Shown piece after piece: positions 24,229 to 36,146 of a DNA stretch of 64,000 nucleotides (within the stretch, counting starts at the first letter, position 1; each line of letters begins with the position of its first letter). Where the stretch lies: contig JALGAS010000003.1 in assembly GCA_023078685.1 (NCBI GenBank), positions 5,518,001 to 5,582,000 of the forward strand, in the 5' to 3' direction. The notes under the pieces are model-generated. The model made no database searches. It was not told the origin of the DNA and was given only the letters and a program-made list of their open reading frames with translations. The stretch is from Neopestalotiopsis rosae (Eukaryota > Ascomycota > Sordariomycetes > Amphisphaeriales > Sporocadaceae). Made by a program: the position numbers and the translations under genes.

Positions 24229-25050
24229 ATGTGCAATTTAGTCAACACATATAAAACCTGTGCCTTGTTCGGCCACTCAATCCCCGAGGCTGCCAATGCA
24301 AATGGGTTCGAAACGGTGCTCTGCGAAGAGGCCAGAGCCAACAATAACACATTGGGCGAGTGCAGCAGCGTCGAGGCCCGCAATGTCGCCGACTTTTCCT
24401 GTCCGCTGTGCACCGAATGCGACGAACTGGACCATGAGGCGCGCAAGAAAGTAGAGGCCATCTTGGAGCTCAATGAAGAAGCCAGCGCGGTGAAGACCCC
24501 CGTCATCACCGAGGACTTTATCGAGCACTTGTGCGGGCTGCCCATCGATCGGAGCAAAGCCCCGGACGTTCCCGCGACAGAGATGCACGAGTTTCTGCGG
24601 CAGGGTGCCAAGAGAGATGTCCCCAAGATCGACCAGAGACGAGCAGAGGCTTGGACGAGATGCAAGAGGCGGAACTCTGGCTCGGAAGTCGACCTACCCG
24701 CCGCGACGAGACAAATGTTTGCGCACTGGCTCGTCATGGCTTGCAAAGCGCGACACATCATGGATGCCAGGAGGCTTGCCTACGAATGCGACGATCGTAA
24801 CCGGAACGTACTGCTGGAGTCCCTGACCACACAGACGAGTCTTGCACCCGTATACCGAGCTCGACTGGTCAATCTCGGGGTGTTTGACAACTACCTGTAT
24901 CTCGCCGGTATTGGTGAGTTTGCCCCTCCTGTCGTTTGGTTGCCAATCGACTTAGACTCCGTCAGCGAGGAAATTGTTACGGACGCATCGCATACTGATC
25001 AGCAATCAGATATACGCGACCCAATAACAAACGAGCGCCTGAAACTGTAA
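24229..25050 (+). CDS. Hypothetical Cys-containing fungal protein
   Basis: An open frame of 273 codons from ATG 24229 with protein-like composition: acidic N-terminal half, basic middle (WTRCKRRNSG) and polar C-terminus. A cluster of Cys residues (CSSVEARNVADF, then CPLCTEC) near residues 45-64 could bind a metal, but I recognise no known zinc-finger class. No signal peptide or membrane segment is seen. A 42-nt segment at 24914-24955 has a GTGAGT donor and a CTTAG end and is a multiple of three. It could be a very short intron, in which case the protein loses 14 residues; read-through is equally open. The family is unknown to me and no function is proposed. Confidence 0.6.
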   Translation: MCNLVNTYKTCALFGHSIPEAANANGFETVLCEEARANNNTLGECSSVEARNVADFSCPLCTECDELDHEARKKVEAILELNEEASAVKTPVITEDFIEHLCGLPIDRSKAPDVPATEMHEFLRQGAKRDVPKIDQRRAEAWTRCKRRNSGSEVDLPAATRQMFAHWLVMACKARHIMDARRLAYECDDRNRNVLLESLTTQTSLAPVYRARLVNLGVFDNYLYLAGIGEFAPPVVWLPIDLDSVSEEIVTDASHTDQQSDIRDPITNERLKL

Positions 25051-25904
25051 TGTGTCGTACGAAATGAGAACGACATGAAGGGATGCATCATTCAAAAGCA
25101 CGATTCGAGTAGATATTAATGGTCTGTACAATGAACATATATGCTTAGAGTATATGGCAACATAACACACCGTGGGCCTAGAGTTGAAATATATAATAGA
25201 ATTTACTATACAAGTCTCGCGTAGTCAGTAACGAACTATCACCTTGCAGGTCTATTTTACAGGCCAACAGACACGAATTATGCCACGATCGCAAAAGATG
25301 CCTCGAGCTTCGGATTGTTACATCGAAGATACTTAACATTCCTGTGTCATGACGCGGAATAAACAACATTGTCTTTAGCAATAGCCGCTCCGTAGTATGA
25401 CATCTGGATCCAGGTCGACTGGCGGCTATGAGTGGACGCGTCATTGGGGGTGAGCATACCGCATTTCCGCACAAGTGGTACCTGATAGGCCCGCTTAGCT
25501 CTGAACCGTTGTATACGAGGTTCGGGTCGGCTTTCATACCGAAGTGGTAGATCTCTGTGGGGTTACAGAAGCTATAGTGACCAGGTTTCCCCGCATACAT
25601 ACGATCGGCATCATTTGCTCGTGGCCCTGTATTAGTACCTACATTAAGGCCCCCCGTTCGCGACTGGATGGAGAAACCAAGAGCCGGCTTGTGCAAAGCT
25701 CCCCTTTGCGCAAAACTTGGAGTCTTGTGGGGTGCGATGCGACGTGACCGGCCAAGGTTGAACTCTCTTGCATGTGTTGAGGGGAGTCAGTCCACCGGAA
25801 TGATGATGGCACGTTCCAGTGATGGCATATAAAAGAAGAGCCCCCGCGGTGCTGTCGTGGTGACTTTTGTCTAGGCCATCTCGAGCACGATACCCATTTT
25901 TGAA
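25051..25904. other. Intergenic with alpha-galactosidase promoter
   Basis: Contains the 3' flank of the preceding gene and the promoter of the alpha-galactosidase gene, with a TATA box listed separately. No gene seen. Confidence 0.55.
25828..25835 (+). promoter_or_regulatory. TATA box of the alpha-galactosidase gene
   Basis: TATAAAAG lies 70-77 bases upstream of the start codon at 25905, followed by a C-rich stretch. That is a good distance for a core promoter with a short leader. Confidence 0.6.
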
Positions 25905-27798
25905 ATGACGTCCTCAAGGTCAGACAGAGTAGCATGGCTCACCGCGGCAATGGCGTGGCTGCCAACGGCCAGTGCAGTCAATGCCAGAACCTCGACACCT
26001 CCCATGGGCTGGAACAGCTACAACCACTATGGATGCAGCCCGACCGAGGATATCATCAAGACCAATGCGCAGGGACTTGTTGATCTGGGTCTTGCTGCAG
26101 TCGGTTACAACTATGTTACCACCGACTGTGGATGGCCTGCTCGCGACCGCGACGCCGAGGGCAGGATCCAATTCAATGCGACGTTGTTTCCTTCAGGCCC
26201 CGTGGCGCTGGGCGAGTTCATCCATGGTCTTGGTCTCAAGTATGGATTGTACTCGGGTGGCGGCTACTTGCAGTGCGGTAGCACTGATCTTCCAGCCAGT
26301 CTTGGTATGAGACCTAACTCGACAACCTACAATGAGAATAATCGAGCTGATTATAGCCAGGATACGAGGAGATCGATGCAGAGACCTTTGCCGGCTGGGG
26401 CGGCGACTCATTAAAGTGAGTTGTTCGTAGATATCCAGCAATGCCTGAGCAATGACTAACATCTTACAAAGATACGATAACTGCTACCCAGTCGATAATG
26501 TCACAATGGCAGATTACGACTCGGCGGAATCAGGCTCACCGGCGCGTTTCCAGACCATGGCCGCTGCCCTCGATGCTGTCGATCGCGATATCAACTATTT
26601 CGTTTGTCAATGGGGCGTCGGCCAAGACGTCGGCGCATGGTACGCTACCTGTCCCCGTTGACTTTTTCGAAAGGTTCTTGAAAACTTACATACATGAAAG
26701 GGCCTCTGCTATCGGCAACTCTTGGAGAATCAGTAATGATATCTACAATGCATGGCGGAGCATTTGGCGCATCACAAACGAGGTGGTTCCATACGCCAAG
26801 TACACCACCGTTGGTGCATATGCCGACATGGACATGTTGATGTACGTGACATATTGAGCAAGAAATCTCCACTATATAAAAGCTAACGAATGTGCAGTGT
26901 TGGTCTCAAGGCCCTTTCTCTCGAGGAGGAGCGCTTCCACTTTGGCTTGTGGGCTATGAACAAGTCACCTTTGGGTATTGGAGCCGCTCTTGACACGACG
27001 ATTACGCCTCAAGACTCGTTGGATATTCTTTCCAATACCGAAGTCATTGCTATTAACCAAGACTCTTTGGGCGAACCCGTCAAATTGACACGGCGATATA
27101 CTGAGGAAGAATACGATTTGTGGGCAGGAAATCTGTCAGATTCCCGCATCGTTCTTGGTATTTCAAACTGGAGAAACAACTCTCAAACGATCAGTGTCGA
27201 TCTGGCGTCCGTTCTCGGGGTAGCCTCCGCGGATGTGCGAGATGTCTGGGCTGCCTCGGACCTGGGAAGTCTGTCAGGATCTCAGTCATTTGACTTGGCA
27301 GGCCATGAGCTCAAGATCCTGGTCCTCTCCAACATTGCCTCGTCGACTTCGACTCCCAAGTCTGTAGGATACTACAGCGCCGTCTCTGGAGCTCTGACCG
27401 GCCAAGCCGCCGTGGTTTCGTGCTCGGCCAATACCTGCGCTCCTACCGGGCAAAAGGTGGGCGACCTGTACCCGGGTACATCAAGCTCCCTGACCGTTTC
27501 CTCCGTTTCAGCCTCAACGGCGGGGACAAAACTGATCGGTGTCGACTTTATCAATTACGATATTGCCCTCGCCACCGCGTGGGACTGGGGTGACAATACG
27601 AGAAACCTGACCATCAGCGTCAACGGCGAGCAGGCCAAGAGGTGGGCGTTCCCCATCAGCGGAGGTGACTGGTCCGACACGGGGCGACTGTTGATCGAGG
27701 TTGATGGCTTTGCCGCCGGCGACGACAACCAGGTCGTGTTTGCAGCTGTAGGGAGCAACCCGGGGCCTGACTTGGTTGGATTCGAGGTTTTTGAGTAA
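25905..27798 (+). CDS. Secreted GH27 alpha-galactosidase with C-terminal carbohydrate-binding-like domain
   Basis: This enzyme hydrolyses terminal alpha-1,6-galactose from oligosaccharides and galactomannans outside the cell. Five exons, 25905-26304, 26361-26415, 26472-26639, 26701-26841 and 26898-27798, encode 554 residues. A signal peptide is present (WLTAAMAWLPTASA). GH27 signatures are TPPMGWNSYNHYGC near the start, the nucleophile Asp154 in LKYDNC, and the acid/base Asp221 in WRISND. A domain of about 140 residues follows the catalytic and beta-sandwich parts (from about residue 410) and resembles the CBM35-like C-terminus of fungal alpha-galactosidases. Without removal of the introns the frame stops three times (26414, 26661 and 26857), so the splicing is well supported. 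Expression is probably carbon-source controlled; this is inferred from the family, not from sites seen. Confidence 0.9.
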
Positions 27799-29036
27799 AA
27801 GCATCATTGAGATATCCCAAGTCCGCCAAGCGTTCCCTTGAGAAATGTACCTAGCTAGGCAGGAGAACTTGGTTCAATTTAGCTCTCGAAAGTTTCAGAT
27901 GCCCACGTAATTTCATATACCACAAATGGAGGGTTATTTGTTAGTGCAGGTAATCCGGCGTAGGTCTCGTTGGATCTTACGCTGTGCAGATGTATATCAA
28001 AGATGTTTTCATCAGAGCGTGTGATGGCTAGTCTTTTTTGTTTTGTACAATTTGTCAAATATGTCGCTACCACCCTGAAGGTACATACCAAAGCAACCAA
28101 GTTTGTTTACTTGAATGAATTCGTCGATTTATGATGGACCCTCGGTCAAAGCAAGCCAGGTCTATCCTGTCTAATAGCTCTTAACATTCAGTGGGTTCAT
28201 CACTTTCCAACAATTCGAGAACTTCCGTCCAAAACCTCTTATAATTATCTCGGGATGCATTCTTTCGCTAAGATGTTCAGACTTCTTTCTTATTTTGCGA
28301 AGATGGTACAACAGAATGTAAAGAAACTGAATAGGATCGAATGATATGCTCTTTAAGATCCGGCAAAAAGTCAATATTAAAATAGTGCCCAACAAAAAGC
28401 CAAGGCTTGAAGATTGCCCAAGGATTGAACCCAGGGTCTTCGTTCCCACAGCTTTTTTTTTTTGGTGATAGAAACTGGGATCATTTCCAACTCAGCTAAG
28501 CTGCAAGAGTCGTTTTCAGTCATTTCCCAGTTCCTGAAACTTCAGTGCATTATGTCGCCATATCAACCGTTTGCTCTGGGAGTAGAAAATAAGGCTGCTG
28601 GCCAACCATGAATTTCTTCCTCTCCTCCACACTCGTTCCATCTCAAGATTTCGTCACTTATATTCGACGGGTCTGTGGCGCTGGCCGATCTTGCTGGACT
28701 GGCTTCTTGATCGACTATTTACGTTCAATACCTTCTCGATTGTGAGAGGAAGGAAAGTCGTAATCGCTACTGATAGTATCCACTAAGTGGAATAAAATAA
28801 TACAATGAAATAATTCAAAGGTATTTAATATTGTAATAAACGCTTCTGACATGAAATATTCATGACTCGCGAGCATTGTATAGGCTAGGTACGTACCTAG
28901 GCACTTGTTTCCCCACTAAAATTTGGGAGCTTGCCTGGACGGCCGCTGAGCTTTCATGTCACCCATTTGGCTTCCAAGGACGAGCCCAAGCTTTGCACTT
29001 TCCACTCAATCACTCTTTTTTAAACACACCGTCAAG
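27799..29036. other. Intergenic, AT-rich
   Basis: No gene is supported. The minus strand near 28,395-28,500 has tRNA-like box A and box B words, but no cloverleaf folds (see rejected items). The last 200 bases are the promoter of the Prp4 gene. Confidence 0.55.
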
Positions 29037-30673
29037 ATGATGCACCCGTCGCGGCAAGCGTATGTCGAGGACGCCCAAGAGGTCAGTCGATTCAGATACG
29101 TATGTTGCTTTTCGCGAGAAAATTGCCACTAACTTTTCATCAGCCCCGGGGCCTTAGCCTGGACGAGCTTCCCACCGACCATGACTACGATCTGCCCTCT
29201 GCGACTGCTGGCATCGCGCCCGAAAAGGCCTCGGCCATTCTTTCTCAGTTCGACCGCAAGCGCTTAGCTGCGAGCATAGCAGTTCCGACTGACGATGGAC
29301 GCGTGCGAGCAAAGCTGCGTGAGATGGGTGAGCCTGTCACGCTGTTTGGCGAGGGCCCCGCGGATCGACGAGACAGATTGCGCGAGCTCATGACGGTGCA
29401 GGTAGAAAAGGCGGCCGCGGCCGGTGAGAGCGCCGATGTGGATATGGAGGACGCCCCCGAGGACGAGGACGATGCCGAAGACCAGGAGGAGGAGTTCTAC
29501 ACACAGGGAAGCGATGAGCTCCTGCGCGCCAGACAAGATATTGCAAGATTCTCGTTGCCGCGCTCAAAGAGGCGTCTGGAAAGCTTAAAAGAGGACAGCG
29601 CGATTCAACTGCGGACCCACGTCAAATTTCGGAAAGAAATCAGAGAGCGCATAAAGCCCTTTGAGTTACAAGGCAGTCAGACAGCCGGCGACAGACATGT
29701 TAGCATGACCCGGATAGCACCAAATGGAAACCTGGTTGCAGCCGGTAACTGGGGCGGTGGTATCAAGCTCATCGAAATCCCTAGCATGGAAGAGAAAGCC
29801 ACACTACGGGGCCACACAAACAAGATTGGCGGAATAAGCTGGTTTCCAGGCGCAACTTTACCAGAGGCAGGTGTCAGTCAAGACTCGGTCAACCTGGCTT
29901 CTGGAGGTGCAGAAGGCCAGGTCAATCTCTGGAGTTTGACAAAAGACACGCCATTATCAACACTACAAGGGCACGCACAGCGGGTGTGCAGAGTAGAGTT
30001 CCACCCATCGGGTCGGTACTTGGCCAGCGCCAGTGAAGACACAACGTGGAGGTTATGGGATGTACAGACTAGCCAAGAGCTTTTACTCCAGGAAGGCCAC
30101 GCCAAGGGTGTCTTTGCTGTAAGCTTCAACACTGATGGTTCGTTACTGGCAAGTGCGGGTCAGGACAATATTGGCCGAGTCTGGGATCTCCGTACTGGCA
30201 GGACCATTATGATCTTGGATGGACATTTAGACGGACACAGCAAACCAATCTACGGTCTCGACTGGAGCTCTGACGGACATCGACTGTTGACAGGTTCAGC
30301 CGATGGATGGGTTAAATGTTGGGATGTGAGAAAGGTAGCAAGGACGGGCGGAATTGGAGCCCATACAAGCGCAGTGGCAGATCTCCGGTGGTACAAAGGA
30401 CTCGACGATCCTCTGATGGGCACAGTCACGCCAGGTCTGGACGATAAGGGCGCACGCCAGCCGAGGAAGACGAGCACCATTTTTGTAACGGCAGGATTCG
30501 ACAAGCAGGTCAAGGTATTTTCTGCGGATGATTGGTCACTCATCTCAACGCTCGACGGGCACACGGGTCCAGTTGCCAGTGTGGATATAAGCCGAGACGC
30601 CAAATGGATTGTAAGTGGTGGACATGATCGCACAGTCAAACTGTGGGGACGGAATGATGGTGAGCCTCTGTAG
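29037..30673 (+). CDS. PRP4: U4/U6 snRNP WD40 protein Prp4
   Basis: A splicing factor of the U4/U6.U5 tri-snRNP. The first exon starts at ATG 29037 ([12 protein letters not shown]) and exon 2 is 29144-30673. Two donors are possible: GTCAGT at 29082 (intron 62 nt, protein 524 residues) or GTATGT at 29100 (intron 44 nt, 531 residues). Both keep the frame, and the first gives the more normal intron size. After the intron comes the pre-mRNA-processing-factor-4 N-terminal motif ([17 protein letters not shown] and the [12 protein letters not shown] segment), then an acidic stretch ([18 protein letters not shown]), a basic helix, and about seven WD40 repeats from residue ~225 to the C-terminus ([15 protein letters not shown]). 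This is a housekeeping nuclear gene and looks intact. Confidence 0.92.
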
Positions 30674-31272
30674 TAGATACCCGATATTAGAAATAAAAGA
30701 CTATGCGAAACATACCAAATACGTGGTACGGGTGTGTATTTGACGCCTTATGCCGTGATGCAAGACTCCAGAGTCCAGCCTAGCCTTCAACAAAGGGACA
30801 AGATCAAATCGATCTGCTCATAAGGGTTAGTTGCATGGCTGCATGGTTCCTAGTGCCAGAGTCCGGTGGGCCCCACTCCCTAGTCCGATAAGCGAGCACG
30901 GACCCATAGCACCTCAATCGCGGTTGCCCGCCACACTGGCGCCAACCGATGGGAAAGAATGAGAGGCGAAGAAAGACCCACTGCCATGAAGGGTCCAACG
31001 AAAGCACGACGTCGTCGACCCAGAGAATGGCCCTAGGATAAAAAGATCTGTTCGATTTTTGGTGTTGTTCAGCCAGACAACCCCTCGCTCCGTCTGGCTT
31101 TTACACACTTCTTGCCTTTGCAGTCGCCCAGGTCGCCCTTCAACAAACCAATGACTTTCAAGCTCGCGCGCGCTGAGACACGAGCCGCCAACCGCCCTCA
31201 CACGCTCAACAAAGTACTTGGCCGCTCCTGAATCGTCGGCCAGTCCAGAAACACGCCGCGCCCGCAGGTACC
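30674..31272. other. Intergenic, promoter of the cyclin gene
   Basis: Contains a C-rich leader upstream of 31273; no other gene is seen. Confidence 0.55.
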
Positions 31273-32700
31273 ATGGCCAGCATTGATCGATACCGACCGC
31301 CCGGACGCGAGGGCTACCAGCCGCCGACAAGGTCTGTGAACACCAGCTCGCATTCCAGCCGGCCCTCCAAGTCGCCCGCGAAGCGACGCGACGTACCACC
31401 TGCTGCTCCGTCACCTCCTACCCATGTACCATACTCTACCCGGACTTCCTCGCCGCGCCAAAGCTCGTCGCAGCGCACCGGTGGTCAGTCAACACCGCGA
31501 ACGGCGACGGATCCGGCCAAGATGGCCGAGAAGCAGTGGTTCTTTACCGAGGATGAAGTTGTGAGCGCTCCGAGCATTCTGGAGGGCATGCAACCGGCAG
31601 AGGAGAGACTTCGACGAGCCAAGGGTGTCAACTTTATTTATCAAGCGGGCACTCTTCTCCAACTCCCTCAGACCACATTGTATGTCGCAGGTGTATACTT
31701 TCATCGATTTTACATGCGTATGAGTATGGCAGAGGAGAGGGGTGGTATTCATCACTACGTGAGTAGCTACCGATTTCTTGTTCAATCCGATATACCACTA
31801 ACGTGACGATTCCTCTCTTAGAACATTGCAGCAACCGCCCTATTTCTAGCGAACAAGACCGAGGAGAACTGTCGTAAAACCAAAGACATCATTATCGCCG
31901 TCGCCCGTGTCGCTCAAAAGAATGCCAAGCTGATCATCGACGAGCAATCAAAAGAGTACTGGCGTTGGCGGGATAGTATTCTGCACAACGAGGAAATCAT
32001 GCTCGAAAAGCTGACCTTTGACCTGATGGTGGATGCCCCCTACTCGCAGCTCTACAAGGCCTTAGAAGCTATTGGCTGCATCCACAACAAGAGCCTGAGG
32101 CATGCTGCTTGGGCGTTCTTGAATGACTCTTGCCTGACCCTTCTTCCGCTTCTCATGGACGCCCGCAGTATTGCCATTGCTAGCATTTACTTTAGCAGCA
32201 TTTATGCCAAGGAGCAGATTGATGATATTAAGGGCAAGACCTGGTGGACACATTTGCACGCCAACGAGGAAAAGATTTGCCAAGCTGTCGAAGTCCTCCG
32301 CGCATTCTACGTTGAGAATCCTCTGAAGAAGCCTGATAAGGAGAATCCCTACCAAGGAAGCCCCGAGTTCAAGCTCGAACATTCTCGTAAGGCCGGGGAA
32401 GGTTCAAGCAGCAACCCTACGCCGCTCGCAGACCGCGACACGCAAAGTCCCAAAGGGAGACCCAATGGTACTGAAAGTCGTGACGCTGTGTCTGCCGCCG
32501 TCGAGGAGGCTTCTCAAGCACCCGGGGACTCAGATGCAGCTTTGAAAGAAGCTGCGAACATTCCAGCTGTGCATCCTCTGAACGGCAATGATCCAGGAAG
32601 CCCTAGGAAGCGCCGTGAGCTCGATGTGCAAATGTCTGAGTCACAGGAGCAGAAGCGGCAACGCATGAGCAGTGACGATGAGGGAGAGGTTGAAGAGTAG
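31273..32700 (+). CDS. T/K-type cyclin, partner of a transcription-elongation CDK
   Basis: Exons 31273-31758 and 31822-32700 give 454 residues; the intron is phase 0 with GTGAGT/TTAG. The first ~80 residues are Ser/Pro/Arg-rich. The cyclin fold follows: EKQWFFTEDEV, the cyclin-box helices RRAKGVNFIYQAGTLLQLPQ and AATALFLANKTEENCRKTKD, and a second cyclin repeat (YSQLYKALEAIGCIHNK onwards). Cyclins of this type (Ctk2, Bur2, Pch1, cyclin T/K) activate kinases that phosphorylate the RNA polymerase II C-terminal domain; I cannot decide which one this is. The tail is acidic and basic with an NLS-like PRKRRELD and KRQRMSSDDE, ending in EGEVEE. The TAG stop is followed by 86 more in-frame sense codons of Ser/Pro-rich, coding-like sequence (separate entry), so the annotated C-terminus may be a truncation. 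Confidence 0.87.
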
Positions 32701-32961
32701 AACTTGAACGGAACACCACAATCATCGTCCTCGAGGACTCTTTCAAGAGAGCAATCGCCTCGTACAGAGTCTGTCAGTTCAAAAGCGTTACCGCCCTCGA
32801 GCAAAACAATGTCTCCTGCAGAAGGGTCCTCGCCCTTGACGCATTCTATCGCATCATTGAGTCTGCGAGGCTCTTCGGGGAATCAAAACACATTGTTCTC
32901 ACCAACAACACATTACACAAAACACAGCAGCATCGGTATGGTTACCGGTGTGTGTAAATAA
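32701..32961 (+). other. In-frame open extension after the cyclin stop codon
   Basis: Directly after the TAG at 32698-32700 the same frame stays open to a TAA at 32959-32961. The predicted tail is rich in Ser, Thr and Pro (for example SSSSRTLSREQSPRTESVSS) and resembles the disordered N-terminus of the cyclin. It could be the original C-terminus cut off by a nonsense change, a read-through extension, or chance. A small ORF starting at an internal codon would have no other support. Confidence 0.45.
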
Positions 32962-33470
32962 ACTACTACACCTCGCGGCAGTATCCGCACAGAAGAGACC
33001 ACGAAACAATCGCCGAAAATTGGGCGAGTAGGGGATAATACCACTTGATCAGCATTCGTGTATACACTTAGGGGAGTTGGAAATGATTCACCGGCGTTGA
33101 GGCGATAAACTTCGGTCCAAGGGTGCCTCAAGGCATCAAGGCAAGGATCTGGAGTTTTAGGGGTAATTTCCAATCTAGCATTTTCACAGCACAGCCCAGT
33201 TCTCATTCAGTACTCGGGGTTCAGCGCAAGATACCAATTGGAAGGAGATCGTTTGCAGTCTTGCAATTCCAGGTTAGGTTCTCAAGCATCGAGGTGGTTC
33301 GATGCATATGAAAGAGTTCTTGCGAGATAGACCACCCTGTTTGTATGTCAATAATATTCTTTACGAAAAGAGGTTCTGCTAGAAGCTCCTCGTCAACTCG
33401 TGATGTATGGCAGCATCTTTAAAGAAATAATTTTTTTTTTCTGTTCTTCCCTAATCTGAATATGACCAGG
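32962..33470. other. Convergent 3' flanks
   Basis: Between the cyclin gene (+) and the Dus4 gene (-). A T-rich run lies at 33430-33440. No gene seen. Confidence 0.6.
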
Positions 33471-34787
33471 TCATTCTTTACTCCGTCGCAACTCCTCAAG
33501 AGTATCTAAAACGTCGATCCAGTTGGAGCATTCCACCAATTTCATTCTTTCCTTTTTGCCTAGTAGTGCCTTTTTATCGGGTCCATACCCGGGTCCTGTC
33601 ATTTCGCCTAGATGGTGGACGGCCAGCTTGAGCGGTAATGGCGCCCTGGCGACCTTTTCCAGAAACACATCTACGGCCTCCCAGGGGCACGTCTCATGCC
33701 CGGCAAAAAGGGCTGGATTTGCCAGCAGAGCGCGCGCCGACATGAGGCCACGCAGATTGGGCAAATTAGGCCTAGTGGTCGTCTGCTGGTGCTTGTGCAT
33801 CTCGCCCGCCTCGGATGCGTGCACTGTGGTGGTGAAAGTCGGGGCAGGGTCGACCAGGTGCGAGGTGTACGGCAGGGTGCTGAGGGTGAAGACATCGCCG
33901 CTGACGAGGATGGGGACATCGTGGCCGTACTTTTCCGTCAGGATCTCGAGGGCCTCGACGCTGATGGGGGTCCGGGACGGCGTGCTGCGCGTGCGCGGGT
34001 GAATGGTCAGCCAGTCGATGTTGCGATTCTGAGCGTCACCCAGCACCGTGGTGATAAAGTCCATGGTGCGGCGGAGGTCCTTGTGCACGCGGATCTTGAC
34101 GCTGACGCTGCGGCCACGCGGGTCGTCGACGGAGGCCTCGCGGTCCACGGCCCAGCCGTCGCGCCGCAGCCGCGCCCGCGTCTCGATGACCATGTCCCGG
34201 ACCAGCTCGCGGCGCTCCATGAGGGCGGCGCCCAGCGTCTCGGCGCAGGCCCACGATTGCGGGCACCCGCAGTTGAGGTCCACGCCGCCGGCGTAGGGCA
34301 CGGCGAGGCTCGCGGCGCGCGACAGCTCCAGCGGCGAGTTGGACCCGAACTGCACAATGGTGTGCGGCTGCTGGGGACCGCTGGTCGACACGGTCAGGTC
34401 GCTGTCCCGGGCAAACTGGTTCCGGTTGAACTCCTTGGCCAGGATCATGGGCGACCAGCACAAGTCGGTGCCATAGTGCTGGACGGTTTGGCGAAAGGCA
34501 AGCTGTGATGTGCCTGTTAGTCCTTTTCGTTTGAGACAAGGAATTTTTAAGACGAACCTTGCTATACCGTACCATAGGTGCACAGGCATATAAATAGCGA
34601 CCTTGGGATTTCGCAAGATCAAAAATCTTGAGCGGGCTTTGATAGAAGTTGGTGTCAGTATTGGTAATGAAACTCTACATCATGTATACAAAACTTGGCA
34701 AGTAAATTGTGGGAGGAGTGTTGAACTGTAAAAATCAAGTCAGGCTCACCTACTGGACCGTTGCGTGGAGGGCCTCCGGACTTCCAT
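33471..34787 (-). CDS. DUS4: tRNA-dihydrouridine synthase, Dus4 type
   Basis: A flavoenzyme that reduces uridine to dihydrouridine in the tRNA D-loop (Dus4 acts at positions 20a/20b in yeast). Three exons on the minus strand, 34787-34750 (38 nt), 34636-34558 and 34502-33471, give 382 residues, close to yeast Dus4. Motifs: CAPMVRYSK (start of the TIM barrel, in exon 2), GTDLCWSPMI, IVQFGSNSPLELSRAA, and DLNCGCPQSWACAETLGAAL with the probable catalytic Cys119. WLTIHPRTRS and ILVSGDVF mark later barrel strands. The start is inferred: ATG 34787 in a short exon with donor GTGAGC gives an uninterrupted frame, while the ATG at 34800 runs into a stop. The GC-rich middle makes long spurious frames on the other strand. 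Confidence 0.87.
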
Positions 34788-36146
34788 TATGTGACTCCAT
34801 GATCTCGTCTCACCGTTGGCAGTGTAGCCTCACCGCAGTCACGTTGGTGTTTTCGACATCAATGTACTCTTGGGTATGAAAGTTGCAAGGACGAGATCAT
34901 GATAGTGGGGCGTATCAAACAGACTTCTTACTGGCTACCGGTACAGAAGACGGTCGTCTAAGTGCATAATTCGCATATATGCATATGGATCACAATACGG
35001 ACTTGGGATCACAGCCACGTTTAAAGACGTTGAGTATGTTTCAAAAACCTATATTATACAGGACCATTCCGACAAGCTAGTGAGACATTCAGAATTCTGA
35101 GCCTTTTGAAGAAGACGTTGCCTATGTATACATTTGCATTATAGCAGCGCAAAGATGACGTATGAACCGAATCGACAAGAGTTTCCAATGCTTCAAGAGT
35201 CTGAGAGATTTTACAAGTCAAGACGAATATAATCAAATGACTGCCGAAAATCACTGTCGGAAATGGAGTATAGATGAATGAGAATTCCGTGCTGTCTTGC
35301 TGGCTTGATGTTAACGGAGGACAAATGAGTTTTGTTCGCCAAGATCGCCGCGATTTTCTCGGCCGCCTAAAGTCCGTAGAGCTTTGAATGGGGCCCCCGA
35401 AGGTTCAACGGTCCCCGCGGCCTTAGCGCATTGATAAGAGGCATCAGACGTGAAACATTCTTGTACTTACCAGCAATGTCATGAACTCAGTGTCAAGGAA
35501 AAGAGCAGAAAAAAGGAGGTAAATCTTGAATAACTGAATGATAAAATGATCTGTCCCAAATAAAGGTCAAGAACAATTGGACAGAGGCCAATACGCGATT
35601 GGCACATGCAGAAACAGTATAACCAACAAGAATCTGTTAGGGATCGGATTTGCAGAGTTGAAGGTTTCTAAAGCCGACAGTGAGCAAATAATGGACACGG
35701 GTAGCGTATAGCTTAATAATGCAAGCTTGGATTGGTCGAGCTCCGCGGGCACCATTGCGGGCTTAAGGTCCGTAGCAGTCCAGCGGTTATCTTGGCAATT
35801 TGACGACATGAGCCTCACCTTGTAGTGTGCGCAAGAAGAGAAGCGTGAAAACACTCACAGCATAGCATCATTGAAGTGGATATCTGGGATTAAGTCCGCA
35901 TGTGGGCCGTTCCGATATTTGAGTATGGAGGCGTGGGAATACCTTGAGATGTAGAGATATATATAAAGGCATTGTGCAAGCCTAGTTGGAGCTCTTTCGA
36001 TAACACCAGAACAAGACAGAAACTCAAATCCACTACTAGGCTTTGTGACCCCGGTCGCATCTATCAAACTGACATCACGATATCTTCCCCTCACAAACGT
36101 TTCATTCGCAACATCAACTCCCCGCTTCAATACATCTGAAGACAAT
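34788..36146. other. Divergent intergenic region
   Basis: Between the Dus4 gene (-) and the aldo-keto reductase gene (+). No gene is supported. A TATA box for the reductase is listed separately. Confidence 0.55.
35960..35968 (+). promoter_or_regulatory. TATA box upstream of the aldo-keto reductase
   Basis: TATATAAAG lies about 180 bases before the start codon at 36147. It would allow a leader of roughly 150 bases. Confidence 0.45.

Noticed and set aside
23975..24241. 88-codon Cys-rich plus-strand frame
   Set aside because: Ends inside the start of the following gene in another frame, has no signal peptide despite its Cys content, and lies in an AT-rich leader.
28395..28500. tRNA-like words (TAGCTGAGTTGG and GGTTCAATCC) on the minus strand
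   Set aside because: D, anticodon, T and acceptor stems do not pair, and the distance between boxes includes an A11 run. At best it is a decayed tRNA-derived fragment.
32704..32961. Independent 85-codon gene after the cyclin
   Set aside because: It is exactly in frame with the cyclin and shares its composition; a cyclin tail is the simpler reading.
33696..34508. 270-codon plus-strand open frame
   Set aside because: Antisense of the Dus4 coding exon in a GC-rich stretch, with no protein motif.
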